The position numbers and the translations under genes were made by a program. A model generated the notes under the pieces. That model was not told the DNA's origin, did not search any database, and saw only the letters and a list, made by a program, of their open reading frames with translations. 64,000 nucleotides of DNA from Diadema setosum (lineage: Eukaryota > Echinodermata > Echinoidea > Diadematoida > Diadematidae), in the NCBI RefSeq assembly GCF_964275005.1, contig NC_092688.1, positions 18,816,403 through 18,880,402 of the forward strand. Reading direction: 5' to 3'. Shown here in pieces: positions 18,437-30,019 of the stretch (position 1 is its first letter; the number at the start of each line of letters is the position of its first letter).

Positions 18437-18976
18437 GAAGGAAACCAAAAACCCAAAAAGAAATGTGGATTGAGTGAAAGCAGCAACATTAGTAGAACAC
18501 ATCAGTGAAAGTTTAAGGAAAATCGGGCAATCGATGCAAAAGTTATGAATTTTTAACGTTTGGATGTTGGAACCACTGGATGCATGACATCATGACCTGT
18601 GTGGGCAACAACATAAAGAAAATATAAAGAAAACAAACATGTTTTCACTTTTCTTGAGTAATGGAAGAGAATTTGATTAACCACTTTCAGAAAGTAGGGG
18701 GAATGATACCCTTAACATAAGTCAGTATCAGTTAAGTTGATGGAATGTATGGTTTTATTGATTTTTTTTTGTGTGGAATTCTCTTCATATTTTCTTTACA
18801 TTGTTGCCCATCATGGTCTCTAGTAGTCTCTTTATTCAGTGATTACAACAAAAATTATTAAAACGAAAAACTTTGCATCGATTGTCCGATTTTTCCTCAA
18901 ACTTTCACTGATGTATAATGCTAATGTTGCTGCGTTCACTCAATCCATATTGGTCTTTGGGTTTTGGTTTCCTTTA
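18437..18976. mobile_element. 540-bp TIR element nested in the left arm
   Basis: AGGAAACCAAAAACCCAAAAAG ... TTTGGGTTTTGGTTTCCTTT, with long imperfect inverted repeats (GTGGATTGAGTGAAAGCAGC against GCTGCGTTCACTCAATCCAT). A mirror copy lies at 23784-24328. Same family as the element at 10324-10839. Confidence 0.8.
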
Positions 18977-20040
18977 ATATCAACCAATCATCACTACATA
19001 CCATCATTGCTTTTATTAGATTACCATGCACGACCATAAACATCATTACATTTCACAACTGGATATCATCTTATCATCATCACCACGATTATCACTCGTA
19101 TTACCATCGTATACATATCACCACAATATATCTTCCACCACTATCAATACTTTTTTCCATGTCATCAATCCATCAACAACAACTTCACGAAATCTCTTTC
19201 AAAGTTTTCAGCATCATCATCATTATCATAAGTCTAATAAGAATTGCGACTGGCAATATATTCATACTCGATCCCTCCCTCCAATGCCCACATGGCCTAG
19301 CACCCGTAATTGAGATGATGAAGAGAAACGATTGAATATTAAAACACTGATTTGTTTGTTTGTTTGTTTGTTTGTTTTTAAGAGCACTAGCCGCATTCAC
19401 ACGTACAAAATAGCTGGTTACCAAGCGCGCTCCAAAACTCGAGAGTTCTTGTTATACTCGCAACTTTTTATAAACTTCATGATCGATATATTATAGAAAC
19501 AAACACCAAGCTTTAACTGGTATCAGATTCCCAGGTGGGTTCATGACTTTAAATATGTATAAACCATGTTGTCGACTGACACCCAAAAAGGGAAGCCATG
19601 CGTGATTTGTTGTCTCGAAGTCGTGCAGTATCGTACACATAAAAAGTGATGAGATATTAGAGCTGTGATAGAAGTTTACCAGTATATTAAGTTTATCAAT
19701 ATCAGCATAGCCATATGTTTACTATGTGAGAGAGAGAGAAAAAAAAAATCAAACCCACAGCTCCGATTCTCAAGTAAAACACATTTGTAGAAGAGATTTG
19801 AAACGATCGTTTTATATGTGTTATTTGGCACAAAATAATTTCACTTAATTTTAATAATATTAATCGATAACCAAATGAAAATCAATTTGCCCGATATTAG
19901 CCAAATTTAAGATCTTTTCATTAAGTTGGAGCAACGAGCATTAGTTCAGAGTCACAGAGGCTACTTTCGAGTATTTATGAAATACATTCACAGGAAACTG
20001 ATAACTATAAGTTTGAACGATGAGAGCACCCAAGATATCA

Positions 20041-20700
20041 TGGTTACAGTTCGTTATTGAGAAGGTTCGTTATTCAGAAGGTTCTTTATTCCGAAGGTTC
20101 GTCATTCCAAAGATTCGTTATTCCGAAGGTTCTTTATTCCGAAGGTTCGTTATTCCAAAGTTTCGTTTTCAAAAGGTTCGTTAATCCGAAACTGAAACAA
20201 ATCTCGTTATTCCGAAGGTTCGTTGACGGACCCTATTTCATTGTCGGATCAATGAACCTTCGGAATAACGAACCCTATTTTATTTTCGGATTAGCGAACC
20301 TTCGGAATAACGAACCCTATTTCATTTTCGAATAAACGAGCCTTCAGAAAGCGAACCCTATTTCTTTGGATAAACGAACCTTCGGAATAACTAACCTGCG
20401 GAATATCGCCACAAATGTTCGGAATAACATAGCCCTTTTTGATTTTCGGATTAACGAACCTTCGGAATAACGAATATCCGAAACACACAAATTCCCTATA
20501 TACTTAGAGGTTTGTTAATCCTAAATTCAAGAAAGGTTCGTTAATCCGAACATTTGTGACTTTATTCCGAAGGTTCGTTAGTCCGAAAATAAAATAGAGT
20601 TCGCTATTCCAATAGGTCGTTTATTCGAAAATGAAATAGGGTTCGTTATTCTGAGATTCGTAAATTCCAAAATCAAACAAGGTTCTGGACTCGAACGGGT
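20041..20700. repeat. TTCGTTATTCCGAAGG array, left arm
   Basis: Many degenerate 15-17-bp units of GGTTCGTTATTCCGAAGG and its reverse complement CCTTCGGAATAACGAACC, with spacers such as CCTATTTCATTTTCGGA. The array changes orientation near 20240, so it is itself hairpin-forming. Mirrored at 22205-22714. Confidence 0.85.
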
Positions 20701-20989
20701 CATATGACTTTTTTTGAACGTTCTTAAAACGTTTTTAAACGTTCTAGAGGGTTTTCAAAAGTTATCTGGATGTCTATAACGTCCAAACGTTTTTCTGTCG
20801 GTCCTTAAAACTTTAGAAAGTTTTTTTAGTGTTATCTTTAAAAAAAAAACAAACGTTTTTATAACGTCCAATTGAAACGTTTAAATACGTCGAAAACCTT
20901 CCACAAGAAGACGTTCTGAAAAAGTTTTGATAAAACGTTCAAATAACGAACTTGGAATGTTTCAAGGACGTTTAGAAAACGTCTTTGTG

Positions 20990-21950
20990 TTAGCTGGGTA
21001 AAGACGTAAAATTCAAGTCATTTTTGTGACGTATCATTCACTTCATATTTACGACGTATTAGTGAAATAAAATTTACTTTGCTTTGCAACCTATTTACCA
21101 CGTCATATTAATGACGTGACGTTAAATTTACGTCAGTTTTGCGACGTCTTCGTGACTTCATATAATAAGGTCTACGAATTATAATTTTATAGAGTTATAT
21201 CAGTATGCGACATATATACTGTCGTCAGAACGACGACAATTTCACGTCAGTCAACTGTCAAAAATAAGATTTTTTTTTTTTGCTCAAATGGAAGGCATAG
21301 AGGGACGTCATTATCTAGACTTTAGAAAGGCGTAATAACTGTCGTTTGTTTGCGGTAAATAAGCAAAGAAAACAGACGCTATTTAGACGTCTCAAACTGA
21401 CGCCAATAAGTCGTATTGTTGTTTGAAGATATCTAAAAGACGTCATATTTGTGACGTCTTTCTGACGCCTGGTTGGTTATACGAAGACGTTGTAAAGACG
21501 TGTAGATTACTAATTTAAAGTCTTATAGACGAAAATAAACACAGATACTTGACATCATATAAACGTTTCAAACTGACGTGAATATGTTGTATTTTTCAAA
21601 CTGACGTCAATATGTCGTATTTTTGCTCAAATGGAAGTTGTCCCAAAGATGTCATTGGTGGTCATTAGATTCGTCTAAATGACGTGTAAATCCCAATTCT
21701 AAAAACAAGATTTACGTCAAAATAACGTCATGAGCACGTCATCTACACGTTAATTCATGCCTTTTGGATGTATATTGGAAAAGAAAAAAAGGAAGACGTC
21801 TGAAAGACGCCTTTTTCACGAAAACTATGTAAACAAGGAAAATGGACGTGATTTTGACGTCATTTTTAGATCGTGGGCGGTTAAGGTCTAATAAAGCGCA
21901 TGTGAGTACCTCAAAGTACAACCATGATACAAATCTGGGTCCTAGCTGAC
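20990..21950. repeat. ACGT-rich spacer of the giant inverted repeat
   Basis: About 960 bp with roughly 26 ACGT tetranucleotides by my count, mostly as GACGTC, TGACGT or ACGTCA. The composition implies about 3-4 by chance. The phrases CTGACGTCAATATGTCGTAT and TTGCTCAAATGGAA recur, so it may be a worn-down repeat. No convincing protein frame. Confidence 0.7.
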
Positions 21951-22204
21951 ATTTGGACGCTTCTAAACGTTCTTGAAACGTTCCAAGTTCGTTATTTGGA
22001 CGTTTTGTCAAAACGTTTTCAGAACATCATTTTTTGGAAGGTTTTCGACGTATTCAAAACGTTTTAATTGGATGTTATAAAAACGTGTTTTTTTTTTTTT
22101 CATTAAAAATAACAAAAAACCTTTCTAATTTTTTTAAGGACCGACAGAAAAACATTTGGACGTTATAGACATCCAGATAACTTTTGAACAAAGAAAGTCT
22201 TATG

Positions 22205-22714
22205 ACCCATTCCAGAACCCTGTTTGATTTTTGGATTAACGAACCTTCGGAATAACAAACCCTATTTCATTTTCGAATAAACGAGCCTTTGGAATAGAAA
22301 CCCTATTTTATTTTTCGGACTAACGAACCTTCGGAATAACGTCACAAATGTTCGGATTAACGAACCCTTCTTGAATCTAGGGTTAACAAACCTTTAAGTA
22401 TAGGGAATTTGTGTGTTTCGGATATTCGTTATTCCGAAGGTTCGTTAATCCAAAAATCAAAAAGGGTATGTTAATCCGAACATTTGTGGCGTTATTTCGC
22501 AGGTTAGTTATTCCGAAGTTTCGTTTATCCGAAAAAATAGGGTTCGCTTTCTGAAGGCTCGTTTATTCGAAAATGAAATAGGTTTCGTTATTCCGAAGGT
22601 TCGCCAATCCGAAAATAAAATAGGGTTCGTTATTCCGACAATGAAACAGGGTCCATAAGGAACCTTCGGAATAAAGAACCTTGTGAATAACGAACCTTCT
22701 CAATAACGAACTGT
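22205..22714. repeat. TTCGTTATTCCGAAGG array, right arm
   Basis: Reverse complement of the left-arm array. It contains GGATTAACGAACCTTCGG and the inverse in alternation, and is slightly shorter than the left copy. Confidence 0.8.
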
Positions 22715-23783
22715 AACCATGATATTTTGGGCGCTATCATCGTTCAAACTTATAGTTATCAGTTTCCTATGAATGTATTTCATAAAAACTCGAAAGTAGC
22801 CTCTATGACTCTGAACTAATGCTCGTTGCTCCAACTTAATGAAAAGATCTTAAATTTGGCTAATATCGGCAAATTGATTTTCATTTGGTTATCGATTAAT
22901 ATTATTAAAATTAAGTGAAATTATTTTGTGCCAAATAACACACTATAAAACGATCGTTTCAAATCTCTTCTACAAATGTGTTTTACTTGAGAATCGGAGC
23001 TGTGGGTTTGATTTTTTTTTTCTCTCTCTCTCACATAGTAAACATATGGCTATGCTGATATTGATAAACTTCATATACTGGTAAACTTCTATCACAGCTC
23101 TAATATCTCATCGCTTTTTATGTGTACGATACTGCACGACTTCGAGACAACAAATCACGCATGGCTTCCCTTTTTGGGTGTCAGGCGACAACAAATGGTT
23201 TATACACATTTAAAGTCATGAACCCACCTGGGAATCTGATACCAGTTAAAGCCAGGTGTTTGTTTCTATAATATATCGATCATGAAGTTTATAAAAAGTT
23301 GCGAGTATAACAAGAACTCTCGAGTTTTGGAGCGCGCTCGGTAACCAGCCATTTTGTACGTGTGAATGCGGCTAGTGTTCTTACAAACAAACAAACAAAC
23401 AAACAAATCAGTGTTTTAATATTCAATCGTTTCTCTTCATCATTTCAATTACGGGTGCTATAGGCCATGTGCGCATTGAAGGGAGGGATCGAGTATGAAT
23501 ATATTGCCAGTCGCAATTCTTATTTAGACTTATGATAATGATGATGATGCTGAAAACTTTGAAAGAGATTTCGTGAAGTTGTTGTTGATGGATTGATGAC
23601 ATGGAAAAAAAGTATTGATAGTGGTGGAAGATATATTGCTTGTGGTGATATGTATACGATGGTAATACGAGTGATAATCGTGGTGATAAGATGATATCCA
23701 GTTGTGAAATGATAGTAATGATGTTTATGGTTGTGCATGGTAATCTAATAAAAGCAATGATGGTAGTGATGATTGGTTGATAT

Positions 23784-24328
23784 TAAAGGAAACCAAAACC
23801 CAAGGACCAATATGGATTGAGTGAACGCAGCAACATTAGCATTATACATCAGTGAAAGTTGAGGAAAAATCGGACAATCGATGCAAAGTTTTTCGTTTTT
23901 ATATTTTTTGTGTTGTAATCACTGAATAAAGAGACTACTAGAGACCATGATGGGCAACAATGTAAAGAAAATATGAAGAGAATTCCACACACACAAAAAA
24001 AAAAAAATCAATAAGATTATACATTCCATCAACTTAACTGATACTGACTTATGTTAAGGGTATCATTCCCCCTACTTTCTGAAAGTGGTTAATCAAATGC
24101 TCTTCCATTACTCAAGAAAAGTGAAAACATGTTTGTTTTCTTTATATTTTCTTTATATTATTGCCCACACATGATGTCATGCATCCAGTGGTTCCAACAT
24201 CCAAACTTAAAAAATTCATAACTTTTGCATCAATTGCCCGATTTTCCTTAAACTTTCACTGATATGTTCTACTAATGTTGCTGCTTTCACTCAATCCACA
24301 TTTCTTTTTGGGTTTTTGGTTTCCTTCA
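23784..24328. mobile_element. TIR element nested in the right arm
   Basis: Mirror of 18437-18976: AAAGGAAACCAAAACCCAAGG ... TTTTTGGGTTTTTGGTTTCCTT. Confidence 0.8.
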
Positions 24329-25140
24329 GTGATGGTCGTGGTGGTAGAGGTGACGATGGTAGGTGATAAGAAGGACTATAGGGTTGGCAATGATAAAGTG
24401 AACATCAAAAAAATTATTGATAGAGCAATTCAAACCGTGATACTAGAGCAATTTTGCACATGTATGGACTGGGGAAATGAATCAATGAATCATTGTGAAG
24501 TTGGAGGATAAACCCAAATTAACCCAGGAGTTCATCCAGTTACCCAAGAACAAATGCCCTCTTCGAATCTGATTTTGTGGGGCTTAATAAACATGATGAA
24601 TGTTAACAATAGCAATCGCTGCAGACCTAAATATTTGTGAATTTTGTGAATTTTATTGACTCTTTCGACCCCCTCTCGGGGTATGAGAGTAGCAAACAAA
24701 GAGTATAAATGACAATATAACAAACCAGTGAATACAATACTCAAAGATTACACATGACACAAAAGATATACAAGATTATAGTGTATGTGGGAATACAAAC
24801 ATGAGTAAAATGAAAAGATAGACAGACGTTTAATCTACATGTAAATAGCAGATTACAAATTTGACAAAGAAGGTTGCTTCACTAACCTATATACCGCTAC
24901 GTGTCGCTACGTATACATAATACTTTGATTAGGATTTATTCCAAGCTTCAATTAGATCTCCAATTTACTTTTTGCAAGACATTGATGACGACGTCGAGTT
25001 TGCATGCATCCTAGCATGGACCTACAACAATGATCCTATAGCTATAGTAACGCAAGTCTCGCGAGACACAGGAAAAGTGACAGCAGACGGCGAACAAAAC
25101 TACAGAAATACCACCTAAGGCAAAGCCGAACGCGAGGGCG

Positions 25141-25202
25141 ATGACATGACACGTGAAGTGGAAACACACACACACACACACACACACACACCCATACACA
25201 CA
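25141..25202. repeat. (CA)n microsatellite inside the right arm
   Basis: About 14 uninterrupted AC units. The mirror position in the left arm (about 17341-17400) has a shorter, interrupted (GT)n. Confidence 0.9.
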
Positions 25203-25884
25203 AACCCGTTGTTATGTTTCTGCTTGAAGGACGGCGTCCCATTCTCACGTTGAAATCTGATTCTGTGGTTAGCATGCAGACGACCATGCCAATGGTACTC
25301 TGTACATACCGTGTAACAGTACGAACTCAACGCCTAACTGCGAAGTCCACGCACATGCGTACAAAAACCAACTTGTACACTGATAGTCTTTGCTCAAGTG
25401 ACACAATTGGCAATTTCGACGCGTTAGGGTTACGGAAAAAAAAATCGCTTCCCGGAAGAGATTCGTGAAGTGCACCACATCCTCAATGTGTGGATTGATG
25501 GTGGCTGTTCAACCGGGGTCTGCAGTATGCATCGTGCCTGCGTCCGCCTTTACAGAAATGGAAAACCGCTTCGTACCTTCTAGTACAGTCTGCTATGTGG
25601 AAATATCGGATTTTCGTGCCCCCATTTTTTTTTTTTTTTGCTATGTTGATCAATAAGGGTGCTGAAAAAAAAAACCCGGAAAAACAAAACAAAGCAAAAC
25701 AAAACCCGAAAACAACAACAACAACAACAACAACTTTAGGTTCCATTTTTTTCTGGTCATGTCTTCAGGCGCCATTTTCCCCCACATCTCATGTTGTGTG
25801 CATTGTGGGGAAAACATGCTTATGATGTCAGAAATACTTTTGCATGTTTCTTTGAACTGATGGATCATGGTTATAATAATGTAT

Positions 25885-26580
25885 AGGCGGCCATCTTGAT
25901 ATTCAAAATGGCCACGGCATATACTAAGTACACTTGGACCTATATCTGATATCAAATTTGGGGCAAAAATCATGGTTGTGATTGTAAGACATTCTGAAAC
26001 ATCTTTTTTTTTCCCCTGTTAAATGACGGTTCAGTTTGATAGGTGGTTGTCTTGAAATCCAGAATTGTCGCCATAGCAAAATGTATTTGACCCGTATCTG
26101 ATGTTGTAAGCGTTGCAGGAAGTTAAAATTTCTGGCATAAAGCATTTTCATATTCATGATGTTAAACATTCAGATAACCTCTTATTCCCTGAAATTACAT
26201 ATCATTTTCGTAGTCTGTCATGTTAAAGTTCAAAATGGCCCCCCCTTTTTTTTTTACTGTAAATCTCTGGTTACAAGTAATTTGTAAGCATATCAATGTT
26301 TATGGTAAAATAAGTAGGGCCTATAGGCCTACATTAAAACACACACACATGCGCACACACACATCCTGTGATATCGGATCATTCGGGTTGCCGCCATCTT
26401 GAAATTCAAGATGGCCCGTAGAGTATAGTGTATTTCGACTCATATTTGGTGCTTTAAAGACTTTAATGCAAAATCAAGTAATGTTGGAACACTGTGAAAA
26501 TGTTAGCGTAAATCTTCCAACAAAGCACTGCGTATAAACATATTGCTTATTGTAGGTACTTCAGTATATTGCCATTTTGA
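25885..26580. repeat. Degenerate satellite with CCATCTTGAA palindromes
   Basis: Units of roughly 157-175 bp start near 25888, 26045, 26215 and 26390. Each has a GGCCATCTTGATATTCAAAA-like palindrome followed by text resembling GTATTTGACCCGTATCTGAT. Two more degraded units lie right of the retrotransposon at about 37665-37985. Confidence 0.6.
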
Positions 26581-26842
26581 AACGGTAAATAACTGCTATA
26601 TATATGGGGAACATTCCTGTAAAAGCGCTGCATTTGGGAAAAACTCTGCATTTTGGAAAAATCTGTGAATCAGAAAAAAAAACACCACTAAGTGTTTTCT
26701 CTTTTTTTGTGTTGTTCCCAGGGGCGTCACCAGCTTTTTTTCAAGGGGGGGGGGGGGGGGTGCGTTTTGACACTAAATTTAACGAGATTTTTTGAACGGA
26801 CATTCTTTTGGAATTCAGGAAGCTCTCAATCCCCAGACTTTT

Positions 26843-26846
<4 letters not shown>

Positions 26847-26888
<42 letters not shown>
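26847..26888. repeat. Poly-T tract (about 42 T)
   Basis: Uninterrupted T run, possibly the poly-A tail of a minus-strand retroposed sequence, though nothing recognisable adjoins it. Confidence 0.8.
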
Positions 26889-26891
<3 letters not shown>

Positions 26892-26968
26892 GGAAACCAA
26901 GCGGGGAAAGGGCACCGGCGTAGCTAGGATTTCATCTTTTTTGGGGGGAGGGAGGAGGCTGTTAGTAT

Positions 26969-27700
26969 TGTAACAAAATTGACTTAAAACTTAGATCACG
27001 CTTAGAGTTACTCCTTCCATAGGAATGGAACACCCAGAGAACAGACCTACTATGCTGTACATGACTGTATACTCCCTGACCCAAAGCTAGAATGTACACT
27101 GTAGCAGTGTGTGTGTGTGTGTGGACAAGAGAGGGGTATCCTCCTTGCATGGTGAAGGGATGTTGGGCGTAGGCAGGGAGCACCTCCCTGGTGCAGGGCT
27201 GTGTACACTCAGGATTATGTAACTAGCTAGATAGTAAGAGAGAGGGAGAGAGAGTGACAGAAGGAAAGAGAGAGAGGGGGTAAAAGTTGCATCGGTCACT
27301 ATAAAAGTCCGAGTAACAGATGAGTGGACATACTCTTTCTCTGGTTGTGGCCCTGGTGGAAGAAACTTATCTCCAGTGGACAAGTCTGTCTTTGTATTAC
27401 TGCTGATCCTTGCCTGAATAAAATCAACAGCGAACGGTATGTACTTGTCTTGCGACCTACTTTATTAAGTCTCTTCTGAGATGACTTGGTTACTGGTGAT
27501 GGTGATTTGAGTACATGACTGTGGGCGTGGCATGATTGTCATGAATGTGCTGTGCAAGTTAGAACAAAGGGGGTGCCTTTTCAGCCATATACTTTGGCAA
27601 GCAACCCAAGCAGATTTTACATCGTGTTTCCTCGGGATAGTGTGCTTGTTGGAGAGAAGCATTTAGGCAAAACTCTTTCAGGAGACAAAAATACGCTACA
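26969..27700 (+). repeat. 5' LTR of the gypsy element
   Basis: Begins TGTAACAAAATTGACTTAAA and ends ..ATACGCTACA, so it has TG...CA ends. Inside are a TATA box (TATAAAA at 27300-27306) and AATAAA at 27417-27422, which suits U3-R-U5. The first 65 bp recur at 36608-36672 with three or four differences. It also contains a (GT)n run and a GAGAGAGAG tract. Confidence 0.75.
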
Positions 27701-27702
27701 AA

Positions 27703-27720
27703 TGGTGGCAGCGGTGGGAT
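27703..27720 (+). other. Primer-binding site, tRNA-Leu type
   Basis: TGGTGGCAGCGGTGGGAT, two bases after the LTR end, is exactly complementary to an 18-nt 3' end ATCCCACCGCTGCCACCA. That is the acceptor end of animal leucine tRNAs including CCA. Confidence 0.85.
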
Positions 27721-27840
27721 ATTGTGCACCAATCCCTTTCGATAAATTAAATTGTAGTGGAGGACGAAGACTTTGTGCACTTCACATTTCTCGTTGTGAT
27801 GTTCATGTGCTGTGACTGTGGCAGACCTACAAAGGGAATG

Positions 27841-28100
27841 AATGCTCAGAATTGATGCATATTTCTACATTAATTTCGACCTACTATGATCCCATGATGA
27901 CAAATGCTCAGATTTGATGCTTATTACGATAGCCATGAAGATAAATGCTCAGATTTGATGCATATAGACCAAGTAACTTCTATACATACAAATGCTCAGA
28001 ATTGATGCATGATATGCCAACGAGGGAGGCAAGTGCTCTGTACTGACACACGATAAACCAATTTATGGAGGCAAATGCTCATAACTGATGCATAGAGCCA
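27841..28100 (+). repeat. Leader repeats AATGCTCAGAATTGATGCAT
   Basis: Six degenerate units begin at about 27841, 27903, 27944, 27991, 28031 and 28074, spaced 40-62 bp. Each carries AATGCTCAGAWTTGATGCAT or a variant. They lie between the primer site and gag, where a packaging signal or internal leader would be expected. Confidence 0.75.
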
Positions 28101-28189
28101 CAGAACTACATGTACATGACCTGTAACAGGGAAATTAGCTTGGATGTAATACACCCTAATGTGTTTGTATTTATTGATTGAATGAACAT

Positions 28190-28410
28190 GAGCCATGAAC
28201 CAGAGCCACGAATCATGAGCCACAAGCCACAGAGCCACGAACCAGAGCCACGAATCATGAGCCACAAGCCACAGAGCCACGAACCAGAGCCACGAATCAT
28301 GAGCCACAAGCCACAGAGCCACGAACCAGAGCCACGAACCATGAGCCACGAGCCACAGAGCCACGAACCAGAGCCACGAACCATGAGCCACGAACCACGA
28401 ACCACGAGTC
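28190..28410 (+). repeat. 42-bp minisatellite in the retrotransposon leader
   Basis: About five copies of a 42-bp unit built from AGCCACGAACCAGAGCCACG and AATCATGAGCCACAAGCCAC. Because 42 is a multiple of three, long open frames appear on both strands. I treat these as by-products. Confidence 0.85.
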
Positions 28411-28614
28411 ACGAGCCATGAGCCACTGATTTTTAGCTTCTCAGTGAAGTATGATAGTGACAGTTTTAATACTTAGACTACAACGAAGATGTTGATACAG
28501 TAGTATGTTATTGGATATTTATTATGACATACGAGTGGGAAGAGTAGCAACTTTTATTGGAGTAGTGACATTAGCAATTTTTGGCATTGAAATAGAATTA
28601 CCGATACAGACAGT

Positions 28615-29867
28615 ATGGATAAGACAGGGGTGGAAGCATCAACGGAGAATGAACTACAGAAGCTGAGAGATGACTTGAACAGGTCAAGAATGGAGAAAGA
28701 AATGATGCAGTGGGAGAAGGATAGGTATCAGACTAAGGTACAGCAGTTGGAAGCAACTGTGGATGAGTTGAAACTCAGGAGCCAGGGTACGGATTCTCCC
28801 AACAAAGTTTCTCCAGAAGCAGCAACTAGGGTTGAACAAGTTGACCCTGAAATTCAGTTCAAATTGCCTCCACGGATGGAAGGCGTTGGTGAAATGTCGA
28901 GGCATTTCAATGAGCCCATAGTGCCATCATATGCTAGTCCTGTAGCACAGAGTCAACAAATAAATGTATCTTCTACTCCCAAGATACCTGCAATTAATCC
29001 AGTACATGAGACTCCCTACGTGGACGTCGCTATGGCAACAGGAATCCAACAACGCCCTTACATCACCCCAGATCGCTACTATGGAAAGACACCATGGCTG
29101 GAGTATAGCCAACACTTTGAAGCATGTAAGAATGTCAATAGATGGAATGAGGAACAAGCAGCCACCTACTTACTAGCAAGCTTGCAGGCCAAATGCAGGG
29201 TACAGCATTGAGGGTGATAGCGGATTTGAGCAAGGAACAAAGAACGTCATACCGAGACCTTATGAAGTTGCTACATCGCAGATTTGGACCAGGCCAACAG
29301 GCCGAGAATTATCTGGCGGAGTTACGCCATCGCAGACAGGGACAGAAAGAAAGCTTGCAGGAGCTTGGGCAAGCCATACACGAATTAGCCGTACAAGTCT
29401 ATCCGGAAATACCCCCAGAAGCGCGTGATAGATTGGAGCGCAATCATTTTGTCGACGCAATCGACAGCCAGACAATAAGGGAAGGCATTTACCGAGCAAG
29501 GCCGAAGTCATTGGATGATGCTATTCAAGCTGCAATGGAGACGGAAAGCTTTGAGAAAATGGAATTTCAACGCCGTAGTGAGCGAATGCGACAGGGGAAA
29601 TTCATCCGCACATTGGACGATGAAACAGAGGATCGATTTCAACAACTGGAGACAATTTTGTCAAGACAGGCGGAACAGATGGAGGCAATCACAAGCATAC
29701 AGTAACTGTCAGCACAGAAGGCAGGAATCACTCAAACAAATCTCCCATACCAGAAAAAGCCTCAGAAGAAGTATGGTGGACGTCAAGGAAATTGTTATAA
29801 TTGTGGGAAGGTAGGGCATTATCAGCGAGAATGCAAAGAGCCAAGAAATGACAACCGCCATATGTAG
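28615..29867 (+). pseudogene. gag of the gypsy element (frameshifted, with a stop)
   Basis: The first frame (28615-29211) begins MDKTGVEAS and has a charged heptad-like coiled coil (about residues 8-60), then the start of a retrotransposon gag domain (WLEYSQHFEACKNVNRW). About 11 extra bases near 29195-29205 shift the frame. The capsid-like part continues at 29193-29705 (GTALRVIADLSKEQRTSY, then LLHRRFGPG). An in-frame TAA (29703-29705) follows. After it the same frame carries a CCHC zinc knuckle, CYNCGKVGHYQREC (CX2CX4HX4C, 29793-29834), ending at TAG 29865-29867. The knuckle marks the nucleocapsid end. Confidence 0.82.
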
Positions 29868-30019
29868 GGAAACTCCAATCAGCTCCCCGGGGGATCCACG
29901 GAGGAGCGGACAAAGACCACGGATCCAGTAAACCAGCCTTCCCCTCAGAAAGAAGCACCCCAGCAGTAGGTGATCATGACATCACTTTACCAATATCAAT
30001 AGGTAATGCAAAGCACGGC

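Larger units (their letters stand above)
16912..25460. mobile_element. Giant inverted repeat (foldback-like element), about 8.5 kb
   Basis: Left arm about 16912-20990 and right arm about 21950-25460 are reverse complements over nearly their whole length. The spacer is about 1 kb. Outer ends: CTTCCCGGAAGCGATTTTTT on the left, and on the right AAAAAATCGCTTCCCGGAAG. Matched blocks include 17288-17580 with 24945-25256, 17620-18020 with 24505-24900, 18437-18976 with 23784-24328, 19421-20040 with 22715-23344, and 20041-20700 with 22205-22714. Identity looks high (few differences per 100 bases by eye). The left arm carries a private MITE (17107-17287) and about 250 extra bases (about 18025-18280). 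No transposase is recognisable. Family knowledge: sea urchin TU elements are foldback transposons with long inverted repeats and inner/outer domains; likeness to them is inference. Confidence 0.85.

Noticed and set aside
21739..22011. 90-codon minus-strand frame at the spacer/right-arm border
   Set aside because: No motif, and the mirrored part of the left arm does not keep it open.
28190..28410. CRISPR-like array
   Set aside because: Repeats are contiguous without unique spacers, in animal DNA.
28182..28421. Open frames of 79-138 codons on both strands over the 42-bp repeat
   Set aside because: The unit is a multiple of three, so a stop-free unit stays open in every copy. No domain, and it lies in a retrotransposon leader.
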